The notes: generated from the sequence alone by a model not told the origin. A stretch of DNA of 30,931 nucleotides from JBFMDN01 sp040753915 (GCA_040753915.1 JBFMDN010000068.1:1-30931), one strand, 5' to 3'. Shown: positions 1 through 8,481, numbered from the stretch's first letter. A program made the numbers and translations.

Positions 1-2
1 CA

Positions 3-110
3 ACGTGCATGAGGAACTGGAATGCCATCTTGCAAAAGCTCGCGGAGCCACCCAGAAAGCGTCTTAACCAGTTGGAACGCCTGGCCCGAGTCTCATCGGA
101 GCCTGGGTAA
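3..110 (+). CDS. possible C-terminal tail of an upstream gene (partial)
   Basis: The frame beginning at base 3 is open from the window edge to a TAA at 108-110 and would encode a 35-residue, helix-prone, Arg/Leu-rich tail containing NQLERLARV. The frame beginning at base 2 is also open, to a TAA at 64-66, so the choice between them is uncertain. No domain can be recognised. It could equally be non-coding, because repeats begin directly after it. Confidence 0.2.
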   Translation, partial: TCMRNWNAILQKLAEPPRKRLNQLERLARVSSEPG

Positions 111-123
111 GTTAGCGCCTATG

Positions 124-254
124 CCCCCGAAGCGGGGGAGAGGGGATTCTTTCAGCTCCCTCTCCCTCTGGGAGAGGGTTGGGGTGAGGGTGCCTTTCCA
201 CGCATCGACGCTCAATCGTGCTACGATTTTTGGCGTGTCCCGAGTTTTGAGACA
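124..254 (+). repeat. MITE-like intergenic element, copy 1 (left end missing)
   Basis: Two hairpins occur in series: CCCCCG/CGGGGG around AAG (124-138), then the 9-base stem CCCTCTCCC/GGGAGAGGG around TCT (158-178) followed by TTGGGGTGAGGG. An inverted terminal module then reads TCGTGCTACGATTTTT and CGAGTTTTGAGACA, ending at 254. The same module order recurs at 3390-3604 and from 30802 to the window end. The left arm (the CCCTCACCC side) and the left terminus are absent here, so this copy looks truncated. Confidence 0.75.
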
Positions 255-259
255 TTCTC

Positions 260-388
260 TTCTAGCCTGCATCTTCGAAACATGGCAGCCTGAAAGGCTA
301 CCCGACATCGGGGGAGGTGGAAAGCATGTAGTGCAGGCTTTCTAGCCTGCATCTTCGAAACATGGCAGCCTGAAAGGCTACCCGACAT
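260..388. repeat. pair of 49-base direct repeats, 80-base period
   Basis: Bases 260-308 and 340-388 are identical over 49 bases, beginning TTCTAGCCTGCATC and ending GGCTACCCGACAT. Each unit carries an internal inverted pair TAGCCT/AGGCTA that could fold into a hairpin. At the second unit the preceding bases create a perfect 8-base stem TGCAGGCT/AGCCTGCA (332-351) around TTCT. With only two units and a non-repeated spacer this is not a CRISPR. No reading frame or promoter was recognised here. The rest of 1-439 holds only copy 1 of the MITE-like element and unassigned sequence. Confidence 0.8.
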
Positions 389-439
389 GATGCGGAACGT
401 GAGCTTGAAGGGGTGTGTACCGGAACGATACCAGATCGC

Positions 440-3091
440 TTACGCAGGTGTACCACTTTCGCGCCAAAGGTCGTAGCGCTTCAAGTACCTGTAGAGAGAA
501 TTTCGAGAAATTTTCAGCATGCGGGCCGCCTCTCGCCTGTTCCCCCGAGACAGACGGAGGGCCTCTGCACACAGATCCCGCGTTATCTCATCCGTGACCT
601 CTCGGAGACCGCGATCTACTGGGCGAGCCTTCGTCTCTTCCCTTCGCTCTCGCGATTTGTCCAAGCCTGGAATGGTAAGCTTGAAATCCTCCCTGTCCCA
701 CAGCATGAGAGCGCGCTCCAGAACGTTTCGCAATTCCCGAAGGTTGCCCGGCCAAAGGTATCGCTTGAGAGCTACTATTGTACGAGGCTCGATGACAGGG
801 ATCTCAGATAACTGCATTTCTTTTGCAAGGCAGCCAAGCATTTCTTCCACCAGCAACGGGATATCTTGCGTTCTGGCGCGAAGCGGCGGCACCTGAACCG
901 TGAAGACGTTCAATCGGTAGTACAGAGCCGGGAGAAAGCGGCCTGCTGATACCTCGGTCTCCAAATCCCTATGCGTCGCGGCCATCAGGCGAGCATTTAC
1001 GTGGATCGCTTTTTCGCCCCCAACACGCAAGAACGATCTTTCGTCGAGGAAGGTGAGTAGCTTGGATTGGAGCGGCAAAGGAAGCTCGCCAATTTCATTG
1101 AGGAGAAGTGTGCCCCCCTCAGCGAGCTCCAGGAGACCGCGTTTCCTGCCTCTGGCGCCGGTGAACGCTCCCGCCTCGTGACCAAACAGCTCGGATTCCG
1201 CCAGCTCGTGGGGGACAGCCGCACAGTTAATCGCAAAGAAGGGGCCGTCAGCTCGCCGAGAATGCTGGTGGATCCAGCGCGCGAGATAGTCTTTGCCGCT
1301 ACCGCTCTCTCCACAGAGAAGGGCTATTCCGTCGCTCTCCGCCGCGTGGAGCGCCTTTTCCATGGTCTCTTGCATGGCCGGGGAAGGATAATTCTGGACA
1401 GGGACTCGGGTCACCGGCCGAGCTTTCTTCCGTTCAGTGATGTTACGGGAAATCGTGCAAATACCCGTAATGGCTCCCCGAGCGTTGTGCAGAGGGACCG
1501 TGATGTCATGAAAGGTGAGCGCTTCCCCCCTCACTATCTTCGTGCGCTCCTCTTCCACAGATTGCCCCGCCAAAGCACGCAGATCCACCTCTCTGATACG
1601 TTTCCCGGCTTCCGGTCCGAAAATGTCGTCCGCTTTTCTGCCGAGAATTTCTGCCGCCGGCAGGCGCAAGAGTTTCTCCATTGCGGGGTTAACAAGCACA
1701 TATCTAAGAGAGCGATCCTTCAGGAAAATGCAGTCTCTGGCACTCTCGAAAACCGCCTGGAACCGCTCTTCGCTGGTCCGGAGTGCTTCCTCCGCGGCCT
1801 TGCGCTCCGTCACATCGAGAATCGAGCACATCATGCACAAGGGCTTGCCGGACTTGTCCGTGACCATTGTTGCAGAAAGCTGAGCACAAAACGATGAACC
1901 ATCCTTTCTCCGCGCGACCACCTCTCCCAACCACCAACCGTTTTCCTGCAAGGCACTTACCACAGTCCGCATTTTCTCTTCTTCCGCCCAGAGCTGCCCC
2001 AAGGTCACGGACAGTACTTCTTTCGGGCTGGTATAGCACCAAAGATCGAGAAACGCTGGATTCACGTAAGTCACCTTTCCGGTAAGATCAGCCATTATGA
2101 TTGCGTTAATGGAGCACGCTATCGCGCTGTCCTTGATCCAAAGCCTTTCCTGGGCGCGTCTTAGCTCGGTAATGTCTACGGCCACACCTCTCGCCCCCAC
2201 CACCATATGGCGTCGTGTGACCGCGCTGCAATACATGAGGACTGGAAACCGGGTGCCATCCTTCCTCTGCAGCGTATACTCAGTGGCCTGCAGGTTCTTT
2301 CCTTTTTCCACGCTGCTCATGTTGCGAGCGAAGCGCTCCCTCTCTTTGGGAACCACGATGTCTACCCAATCGATCCCCTCTGCAAGATCCGCTGCGGAAT
2401 ATCCGAGAGCTTTCAACCCCGTGCGATTCACAAATGAGAATTTGCCCTTAGAGTCGATCTCGAACACAATTTGCGGGGACAGATCGACAAGCTCTTGATA
2501 CTTCCGTTCGCTCTTTCGCAGCGCTGATTCCAAGAGCTGGAGTTCTGCAATCTTGCGCTTGAGTACGTGATTGGATTGGGAGAGAGTCGCTCGCTCCTGG
2601 ACAACCCTCCCAAGCTCCTCTCGGGTCTGTTCCAATTGCCGCACCGCCTCATAAGGGTGCGAAATATCCCAGAGGACTGTCATGGTCGATATAGAGCCGT
2701 CACGGTGATGAATCGGAGTGCATACGACCGAGTACCTCCGACCATCCACAGGAGCGTCGATCTCCAGACGAACCGTCTCACCGGCTTGAACCCTGTCATG
2801 AGCGCACCACGGACAGGGAGAAGGAAGGTCGTGTACCGCTCGATGACACAGCTCTCCCAGTACAACCCCGTTCCTGCTGGCCAGGAGATTATCGTTCACG
2901 AATTCGATCTCGCGGCGGTGGGAGCAAATGTACACCAACCCGTCGAACGCTCTTAGCAGAGCCTCACATCGGACCGCTGCTTCGTGAAGCGCCTCGCCCT
3001 GATCTCCGGGCCTCGGTCGGTTGACCCCTCTATTACCGTGTTTGAGCATCTTCTCAAACCCTGGGGTATAGCAGGAGACACAATTCTTCAC
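440..3091 (-). CDS. multi-PAS sigma-54-dependent transcriptional activator
   Basis: An enhancer-binding protein that would remodel sigma-54 RNA polymerase at -24/-12 promoters. The order is four PAS-like domains (about 42-145, 195-312, 318-430, 440-555), the first followed by a coiled coil (148-195), then an AAA+ domain (about 568-805) and a Fis-type helix-turn-helix (about 848-872). Walker A GESGSGKD is at 594-601, and the sigma-54 contact motif GAFTGA is at 641-646. The Walker B stretch reads TLLLNE with Asn665 where Asp is usual. PAS1 is Cys-rich (C82, C93-P-W-C96), which hints at redox or metal sensing. There is no receiver domain and no transmembrane helix, so it is probably a cytoplasmic one-component sensor. 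The given start is GTG without a clear ribosome site. The promoter predicted at 3107-3135 would leave only about 9 leader bases, so the ATG at 3049 (residue 15) is a good alternative. The target genes are unknown. Confidence 0.9.
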   Translation of the reverse strand: MKNCVSCYTPGFEKMLKHGNRGVNRPRPGDQGEALHEAAVRCEALLRAFDGLVYICSHRREIEFVNDNLLASRNGVVLGELCHRAVHDLPSPCPWCAHDRVQAGETVRLEIDAPVDGRRYSVVCTPIHHRDGSISTMTVLWDISHPYEAVRQLEQTREELGRVVQERATLSQSNHVLKRKIAELQLLESALRKSERKYQELVDLSPQIVFEIDSKGKFSFVNRTGLKALGYSAADLAEGIDWVDIVVPKERERFARNMSSVEKGKNLQATEYTLQRKDGTRFPVLMYCSAVTRRHMVVGARGVAVDITELRRAQERLWIKDSAIACSINAIIMADLTGKVTYVNPAFLDLWCYTSPKEVLSVTLGQLWAEEEKMRTVVSALQENGWWLGEVVARRKDGSSFCAQLSATMVTDKSGKPLCMMCSILDVTERKAAEEALRTSEERFQAVFESARDCIFLKDRSLRYVLVNPAMEKLLRLPAAEILGRKADDIFGPEAGKRIREVDLRALAGQSVEEERTKIVRGEALTFHDITVPLHNARGAITGICTISRNITERKKARPVTRVPVQNYPSPAMQETMEKALHAAESDGIALLCGESGSGKDYLARWIHQHSRRADGPFFAINCAAVPHELAESELFGHEAGAFTGARGRKRGLLELAEGGTLLLNEIGELPLPLQSKLLTFLDERSFLRVGGEKAIHVNARLMAATHRDLETEVSAGRFLPALYYRLNVFTVQVPPLRARTQDIPLLVEEMLGCLAKEMQLSEIPVIEPRTIVALKRYLWPGNLRELRNVLERALMLWDREDFKLTIPGLDKSRERREETKARPVDRGLREVTDEITRDLCAEALRLSRGNRREAARMLKISRNSLYRYLKRYDLWRESGTPA

Positions 3092-3106
3092 CCGTGTTCA
3101 ATAACT

Positions 3107-3135
3107 ATTCTAAATCGTAATCGTTTCGTCGTCAA
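3107..3135 (-). promoter_or_regulatory. sigma-70-type promoter for the PAS/sigma-54 activator
   Basis: On the minus strand a -35 TTGACG (3130-3135) and a -10 TAGAAT (3107-3112) are separated by 17 bases. Each hexamer matches consensus at five of six positions. The predicted start of transcription is near 3100. Confidence 0.6.
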
Positions 3136-3309
3136 ACCCATCCGAGAGGTCAAATAGGCAAGAGGACCAACCAAGAGAATCCACGCAAACCAGGCAAGAA
3201 AACAGGTTGTACCGAGTCGGAACACGAAATCGGAGGGCGACCGCCTGTTGACCTCTGAATTGCGGGTAACAGGAGTCGGGGCTTCGGGACGGCAACTACC
3301 CCTGGGCGC

Positions 3310-3361
3310 GATTCGGGTAGACCGGGCGTCTCGCCCGTTGATTCGAGATTCGGGTAGACCG
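3310..3361. repeat. 15-base direct repeat flanking a CGGGCG palindrome
   Basis: GATTCGGGTAGACCG occurs at 3310-3324 and again at 3347-3361. Between them lies the palindrome CGGGCG-TCT-CGCCCG (3323-3337). The 16-mer ACGGGCGAGACGCCCG (minus strand 3323-3338) occurs again on the plus strand at 28463-28478, so this is a dispersed intergenic motif. Confidence 0.65.
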
Positions 3362-3389
3362 TTGATTATAGAGGATGACGGGCAAGACG

Positions 3390-3604
3390 AAACTGTCTCG
3401 GAATTGCGGCAAATGTTAAGATCGTGGCACGCTTCTTTTCTTGCACCCTCACCCTGGCCCTCTCCCTCTGGGAGAGGGGACTTGCAACCGCCCGGAATGA
3501 CAGAGCCCTCTCCCTCTGGGAGAGGGTGGGGTGAGGGCTCCATGGGCAGTATCGCCCCTTACCGTACCACTTTTTCTGCTGTTTCCCGAGTTTTGAGACA
3601 GTTT
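3390..3604. mobile_element. MITE-like element, copy 2 (apparently complete)
   Basis: The 215-base element is bounded by the perfect 10-base inverted pair AAACTGTCTC (3390-3399) and GAGACAGTTT (3595-3604). Inside the left end is ATCGTGGCAC (3420-3429). Inside the right end is the imperfect mirror GTACCACTTTTT followed by CGAGTTTTGAGACA. The centre has outer arms CCCTCACCCTGGCCCTCTCCC (in part) and GGGAGAGGGTGGGGTGAGGG, with two CCCTCTCCC/GGGAGAGGG hairpins (458-478 and 510-530 on a +3000 offset, approximately). No transposase is encoded and no target-site duplication is evident. It fills most of the 3092-3643 gap between two minus-strand genes. Mobility is inferred from the terminal inverted repeats and multiple copies. 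Confidence 0.65.
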
Positions 3605-3643
3605 CCATACCCCTGCCCATCAGCTCGGTGAGCGAAGTCGCTT

Positions 3644-4540
3644 TCACTGCGAGATGTTGGGGCAGAGACCTACCGAGAGAATGGGCTCGAACATGGGGAC
3701 CCCGAAAGACCTCTGGTACGGGAGGCATTTGCACATGAGCATGTAACAAATCTTTTCGGAGAGCCTCGTTGCTTCGCTGAGGCTGTCGAAGTTTCCTCCG
3801 CCCTTCGAGATAATCAAATCGGCATCGTTCAAGAGACGCTGGACTTCTCCTGAGCACCTCTGGACAATGGTACCGGGCAAGGGACCATCAATACCGTTTC
3901 CGATCACGGTTGCCACCTCAGGCAAACCAATGGTCCGCGCGTCCTCCATGGTGGCGTCATTGAGTATGGGCTCGTTTCGCACCACTACCACCACCTCTGC
4001 TGGAAAGGACTGCCTTATGACCTCGATAAACAATTTGTCGAACGCTATCTCACCGCAATTGTCTGTGAGGTACGCGATGAGCCTGCTCTTACCGATTCGA
4101 TCCCCGAACCGGGTCACAGTCTCCTCGGGAAAGACCCTTTCGAGGCAACTTTTTATGTGGGGCTCTACATCGACCGATCCTTCGGACCACATGACATCGA
4201 GCGAGTTTCCTGCTATTGCCAGCTTCAAAGCGGTGACCAGCGGATCCGGGGAGCTCTGCACCATCGGCTTGACGCGAGGGTACAACTGGAGACCTTTCTC
4301 GTTCTGCATTTCCTTCCAGGCTCTGAACGGATCGCGATTTCCGAACGCAGCAACGATTTTTCTGAAGATAACCTCGAACACTTCCGGGCTCGTGCGGGAC
4401 CAGTCGAGCCCGCGCATTGCAGGGACCTGCAGAACACTGATCATGATCTCTCTTACCATGTCTTCGTCCGAGGTGAGCTCCCTGACAGCAGCAAGAGAAG
4501 CTTTGTAATTGCACATGATGCAATCCGGTGTCAGCAGCAT
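3644..4540 (-). CDS. DUF89 / damage-control-phosphatase-like protein
   Basis: A 298-residue protein resembling the DUF89 family, whose characterised members are metal-dependent phosphatases acting on damaged or over-phosphorylated metabolites. Visible family features are an N-terminal Cys pair (C7, C10 in PDCIMCNYK), the central DNCGEIAFDKLFIE stretch carrying the metal-binding Asp/Asn region, and the late KGGGNFDSLSE motif. The ATG at 4540 was chosen because GGGAGG lies about seven bases upstream; a start 36 bases further out has no such site. It lies 137 bases downstream of the RND permease stop on the same strand, so co-transcription is possible. The substrate cannot be told from sequence. 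The family call is from recognised motifs, with no alignment run. Confidence 0.75.
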   Translation of the reverse strand: MLLTPDCIMCNYKASLAAVRELTSDEDMVREIMISVLQVPAMRGLDWSRTSPEVFEVIFRKIVAAFGNRDPFRAWKEMQNEKGLQLYPRVKPMVQSSPDPLVTALKLAIAGNSLDVMWSEGSVDVEPHIKSCLERVFPEETVTRFGDRIGKSRLIAYLTDNCGEIAFDKLFIEVIRQSFPAEVVVVVRNEPILNDATMEDARTIGLPEVATVIGNGIDGPLPGTIVQRCSGEVQRLLNDADLIISKGGGNFDSLSEATRLSEKICYMLMCKCLPYQRSFGVPMFEPILSVGLCPNISQ

Positions 4541-4677
4541 GATGCGTCCTCCCGTTCCTTCCATCGAACATGGCACAGCCTGTGCGCTCCGCCCTGCGGA
4601 AGCTCAAAACATGGGGCGGTTGGGGGCATGTTGGCTGTCGCGTATCTGCACGAGCACGTTATTGCAAAGAGACGTCC

Positions 4678-7600
4678 CTACGCGTTCGTCGAGCGCTGAC
4701 CGTAGATCAGGTAATACACCACCGGCACAACCAGCAACGAGAAGGCAGTGGACGCGAAAATCCCAAAGATGAACGCCCAAGCGAGTCCCGAGAACACGGG
4801 GTCCAACGTGATGACCCAAGAGCCGAACACTGCTGCCCCTGCTGTGAGAAGGATGGGAGCAAACCGGACAGCACCGGCTTCGATGATTGCCTCCCGTAGG
4901 CTCTTACCGGCCTGAATTCCTATGTGTATGAAATCGACCAGAATGATGGAATTCCGCACCACAATGCCAGCGAGGGCAATCATGCCAATCATGCTGGTCG
5001 CGGTGAAAAAGATCGTATCGCGATACTCGCCGATAGTCTGGGAAAATATCAGATTCAAGAGAGCGAATCCGGGTAGGATACCCACAAGGGTCAGCGGAAT
5101 CGCGACCATGATCACCAGTGGGATGGAAAACGATTCCGTCTGCTGCACAAGCAAGATGTAGATGAGGATCAGGGCCCCGAAAAACGCCAGTCCAAGATCC
5201 CGGAAGACTTCCAGGGTGATCTTCCATTCTCCCTCGCCTGCCCAGTTCACCGTAAACCCCGCTGGCAGCGGGTTTGCCTTCATTGCGGATTGCAGATCGA
5301 GGATTGCATTGACCGGGCTCCTCCCCGCAGTCTCAGCAGTGACGAAAACGACTTGACGCATGTTCTTGCGATAGATGGTCTGGTCTGCCACCGTCTCCTC
5401 GAGCCGCCCCAGCTCATTGAACGGGACCATAACCCCATCAGGCGCACGCAGGCGAATGGGTCCCATGTCTTCGGGTCGAGACCTCAGATAACGCGGCAGT
5501 CGAAGGTTCACCTCGAGCGGAGTGCGCTCCTTCGGATCGTGGATCATGGTGACCGACTCCCCGCCCAGCAATATTTTCCCGGTCTCGGCCACTTCCTCAA
5601 CCGTGATCCCGTGCAGTCCCGCCTTCGTGCGGTCCGTGACGAATTGGTATTTGACCTGAGGGGCCTCGATGGAGCTGTCTACATCTACGACTTTGGGGAC
5701 GGCCCTCATAAGCTCTTGCACCTTCTTGGCCTGATCCATGATGTCCCGGTAGGTGGCAGTGATAGGTCCGTAGACTTCGGCCACCAGAGTGGAGAATACC
5801 GGCGGCCCTGGCGGTACCTCCACGACTTTTACATTCGCGCCGTGCTTCCGAGCGATTCTGTCTATGTCAGGTCTGACTCGCAACACGATGGCATGACTTT
5901 GGAGGCTCCGTTCTTCCTTCTCCAAGAGATTGACGCGGATGTCTGCCACATGACTGCCTTGCCGTAAATAGTACTGGCGAACCATGCCGTTGAAATCCAT
6001 GGGAGATGCGATTCCCACGTACGATTCCAAGTCCCGAACCTCGTTCACCGTAGCCAAGTACCGTTCGAGATCCGCGGTTACTGCGTTGGTTTTTTCCAGA
6101 GTCGTTCCTTCTGGCATGTCCACTATGACGAGAAACTCGTTCTTGTTGTCAAAAGGGAGCATCTTGACCGGCACGAGGTTGATCGCGACGAGAGCCATGG
6201 ATGCCAGCAGTGCGATTCCCAGAGCTGCCAGGAACGAAAAGCTCTTGGTCTTGCTGTCGAGGAGGGGAGCAAGAACGCGGTTGTAGATTCTGTAGATGGA
6301 CCCTTTCCGAAAGTCGTACGGCTCTTCTTGCCTTTCGTATTCTCTCTTGAGCGCATGGTACGTGGTCCAGGGTGTGACCGTGAACGCTATGACCAAGGAC
6401 ATCAGCATGGCAATGGGCACATTGAAGGCCATGGGACGCATGTACGGTCCCATCATGCCGGTGATGAAGAACAGGGGGATGAATGACGCTATGACCGCGA
6501 GCGTGGCCAGGATCGTTGGGGGCCTCACTTCGTCGACCGCCAGAAGCGTCGCATCCAGAGGCGGATGGGTCTTCATCTTAAAGTGCCTGTGGATGTTCTC
6601 AACATCCACAATAGGATCGTCCACGAGGAGCCCCAGAGAGAGAATCAGGGCGAACAGCGTTACGCGATTGATCGTGTATCCCACCAAGAGGTTCGCGAGA
6701 AGCGTGACCGCCAACGTCATGGGAACGGCCAGCGCCACAATCATGGCCTCTCTCCACCCCAGCATAACGGTCAGAAGAGCGATAATGCTCAACACCGCTA
6801 TGCCTAGGTGCTTCATCAGCTCGTTCACCTTCTCGTCAGCGGTCCTGCCATAGTTCCGCGTGACGAGAACATCCACATCAGAAGGAATAACGCTCTTCTT
6901 GAGCTCATTCACTTCCCGCATAAGGCCTTGGGCCACCGCTACAGCATTGGTTCCCTTCCTCTTTGCAACAGCTATGGAGACCTGATTGTACGAGGCTCCC
7001 TGGACCGCTGTGACCAAATCTCGTGTATCATGGTCCCGTGAGGCTGCGGGACCGAAAACCAGGCGGGTATAGGAACTTACTTCAGCGGGGCCGTCCACGA
7101 TCCGGGACACGTCGGACAGATATATGGGCCGCCCTTCATAGACACCCACGAGAAGAGTCGCAAGCTCGTCGGGTGAGCGCAGGAACGGCCCGACGTCCAC
7201 CAGGATCTCTTCATTGGCCTGATCCATGGTCCCCGCGCGAACATTGGCATTAGCTCCTTTGAGAGCCCTCTTGAGGTCGAGCACGGAAATGTGACGGGAG
7301 GCCATCTCATCGGGGCGGAGCAGTACCCGCATCTGGCGCTGGCGTCCTCCGACAATATGTGCCCGACCCGCGTCGGGAATTCTCTGGATCCTGTGGAGAA
7401 TCTCCTCGCTCACCCGCCTGAGCTCGTAATCGGAATACCGTGCACTGTACAGGGAGAACACCACGATGGGGACGTCGTCAATCTCCACAGGTTTGACGAC
7501 CCAGCCTGTAACCCCTGGAGGAACCTGGTCCACGTAGGACATGATCTTGCTGTGGGTTTTCACCAGGCTGTCTTCTCGGTTCTCTCCCACGTAGAAGCGA

Positions 7601-7911
7601 ACCGTTACAACCGCAGAGCCAGGTCTCGAGCTTGAATAGACGTACTCCACCCCGTCGATCTCCCATAGCCTCCGTTCGAGATTAATTGTGACGAGGTTTT
7701 CCACTTCCTCAGCAGAAGCGCCGGGGAAATTGATGAGAACGTCCACGACCGGGACCACTATTTGGGGCTCTTCCTCGCGAGGTGTGATAACAAGGGCTGC
7801 CACTCCCGCAAGAAGGGAGGCAATGATGAAAATGAAGGGCAGTTTGGAGACAAGGAAGGCCTCCACAATACGGCCCGTCAATCCCAGATTGTACTTTTCT
7901 GCCAGGCCCAT
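4678..7911 (-). CDS. RND-superfamily efflux transporter permease
   Basis: A 1077-residue inner-membrane RND permease of the AcrB/MexB/CusA type, using the proton gradient to export substrates. The first transmembrane segment (KLPFIFIIASLLAGVAAL) is near the N terminus, followed by a periplasmic porter domain beginning with PGASAEEVEN. The central helices include the relay Asp pair in GLLVDDPIVDVEN (about 431-432). The second half repeats the pattern and ends in a membrane bundle containing GIVVRNSIILVDF. The ATG at 7911 is preferred because the promoter at 7980-8008 places the transcript start near 7973, downstream of the more distal GTG at 7989. No membrane-fusion protein or outer-membrane factor gene lies next to it in this window, so its partners must be elsewhere or absent. 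The substrate class is not determinable here. Confidence 0.9.
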   Translation of the reverse strand: MGLAEKYNLGLTGRIVEAFLVSKLPFIFIIASLLAGVAALVITPREEEPQIVVPVVDVLINFPGASAEEVENLVTINLERRLWEIDGVEYVYSSSRPGSAVVTVRFYVGENREDSLVKTHSKIMSYVDQVPPGVTGWVVKPVEIDDVPIVVFSLYSARYSDYELRRVSEEILHRIQRIPDAGRAHIVGGRQRQMRVLLRPDEMASRHISVLDLKRALKGANANVRAGTMDQANEEILVDVGPFLRSPDELATLLVGVYEGRPIYLSDVSRIVDGPAEVSSYTRLVFGPAASRDHDTRDLVTAVQGASYNQVSIAVAKRKGTNAVAVAQGLMREVNELKKSVIPSDVDVLVTRNYGRTADEKVNELMKHLGIAVLSIIALLTVMLGWREAMIVALAVPMTLAVTLLANLLVGYTINRVTLFALILSLGLLVDDPIVDVENIHRHFKMKTHPPLDATLLAVDEVRPPTILATLAVIASFIPLFFITGMMGPYMRPMAFNVPIAMLMSLVIAFTVTPWTTYHALKREYERQEEPYDFRKGSIYRIYNRVLAPLLDSKTKSFSFLAALGIALLASMALVAINLVPVKMLPFDNKNEFLVIVDMPEGTTLEKTNAVTADLERYLATVNEVRDLESYVGIASPMDFNGMVRQYYLRQGSHVADIRVNLLEKEERSLQSHAIVLRVRPDIDRIARKHGANVKVVEVPPGPPVFSTLVAEVYGPITATYRDIMDQAKKVQELMRAVPKVVDVDSSIEAPQVKYQFVTDRTKAGLHGITVEEVAETGKILLGGESVTMIHDPKERTPLEVNLRLPRYLRSRPEDMGPIRLRAPDGVMVPFNELGRLEETVADQTIYRKNMRQVVFVTAETAGRSPVNAILDLQSAMKANPLPAGFTVNWAGEGEWKITLEVFRDLGLAFFGALILIYILLVQQTESFSIPLVIMVAIPLTLVGILPGFALLNLIFSQTIGEYRDTIFFTATSMIGMIALAGIVVRNSIILVDFIHIGIQAGKSLREAIIEAGAVRFAPILLTAGAAVFGSWVITLDPVFSGLAWAFIFGIFASTAFSLLVVPVVYYLIYGQRSTNA

Positions 7912-7979
7912 TTTTCTGCGCTCACGGGCGAGCAGTGAAGCCCGCTGATCTGCAACGTCGGTGCGCTGGATAGTGGAAA

Positions 7980-8008
7980 AATCTATCACCCGCGTTCGCG
8001 GCCGTCAA
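7980..8008 (-). promoter_or_regulatory. sigma-70-type promoter for the RND permease
   Basis: On the minus strand -35 TTGACG (8003-8008) and -10 TAGATT (7980-7985) are 17 bases apart. Transcription would begin near 7973, about 60 bases before the ATG at 7911. This argues against the in-frame GTG at 7989 as the start. Confidence 0.6.
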
Positions 8009-8126
8009 CGTTCGTCGGGACTCCAGCGCAAGATAGTGTTGGTCGCTGTACTGCTCGCGGTCTGTTTTCGATGTGCGCGTGGGGATATGGGGGAAAGGCG
8101 AGTCAGGCGTAAATGCAAGGAAATCT

Positions 8127-8155
8127 TTGACGGATGCCTGCATCTGCAGTATAGT
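8127..8155 (+). promoter_or_regulatory. sigma-70-type promoter for the F0 operon
   Basis: -35 TTGACG (8127-8132) and -10 TATAGT (8150-8155) have a 17-base spacer, five of six matches in each hexamer. The predicted transcript begins near 8162, giving an 87-base leader before atpZ. A second TTGACA sits at 8209-8214 but has only a poor -10 after it. The two divergent promoters share a region of roughly 190 bases. Confidence 0.6.
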
Positions 8156-8248
8156 AATATAAGGATTTGTCCTGAGAAGGGGATTTTTCCGCGCACCCGA
8201 CAAGAAGCTTGACAGCAGACTCTGATATCTGCTAAATGACAGAACTTC

Positions 8249-8476
8249 GTGAAACAGATAAGAACAGTATGGAGGCAGGTAGGCGACGCGTTACAGCTCG
8301 GGGCTTCCATTGTCTTGGCCATATTTATCGGGGCCTTCATTGGGTACTGGCTCGACGGTAAGCTCGGCACTTTTCCTTATCTGAGTATTGTCTTTTTCTT
8401 GTTCGGGGTTGCGGCAGCGGCCCGCAACGTGTGGATTGAAGTCCGAAAGCAGCTTCGGATTGAAAAGGACAAATAG
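8249..8476 (+). CDS. atpZ: AtpZ-type F1F0 ATPase accessory protein
   Basis: A 75-residue protein with two hydrophobic segments (about 18-36 and 42-60) joined by GYWLDGKLGTFPY, the pattern of the ATPase_gene1 (AtpZ) family that precedes atpI in many bacterial F0 operons. The family is linked to ATP synthase assembly or Mg/Ca uptake in some species; which applies here is unknown. The only workable start is GTG at 8249, and no good ribosome site precedes it. It is the first gene of atpZ-atpI-atpB-atpE, six bases ahead of the next start. Confidence 0.75.
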   Translation: MKQIRTVWRQVGDALQLGASIVLAIFIGAFIGYWLDGKLGTFPYLSIVFFLFGVAAAARNVWIEVRKQLRIEKDK

Positions 8477-8481
8477 TCTGT

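Noticed and set aside
260..388. Possible CRISPR array
   Set aside because: Only two 49-base units with one 31-base spacer, and no cas gene in the window.
3248..3631. 127-codon plus-strand frame across the MITE copy
   Set aside because: It is produced by the repeat's inverted arms, which stay open in several frames on both strands.
8209..8237. Second atp promoter based on TTGACA at 8209
   Set aside because: No acceptable -10 at 16-18 bases, and the pair at 8127-8155 is much better.
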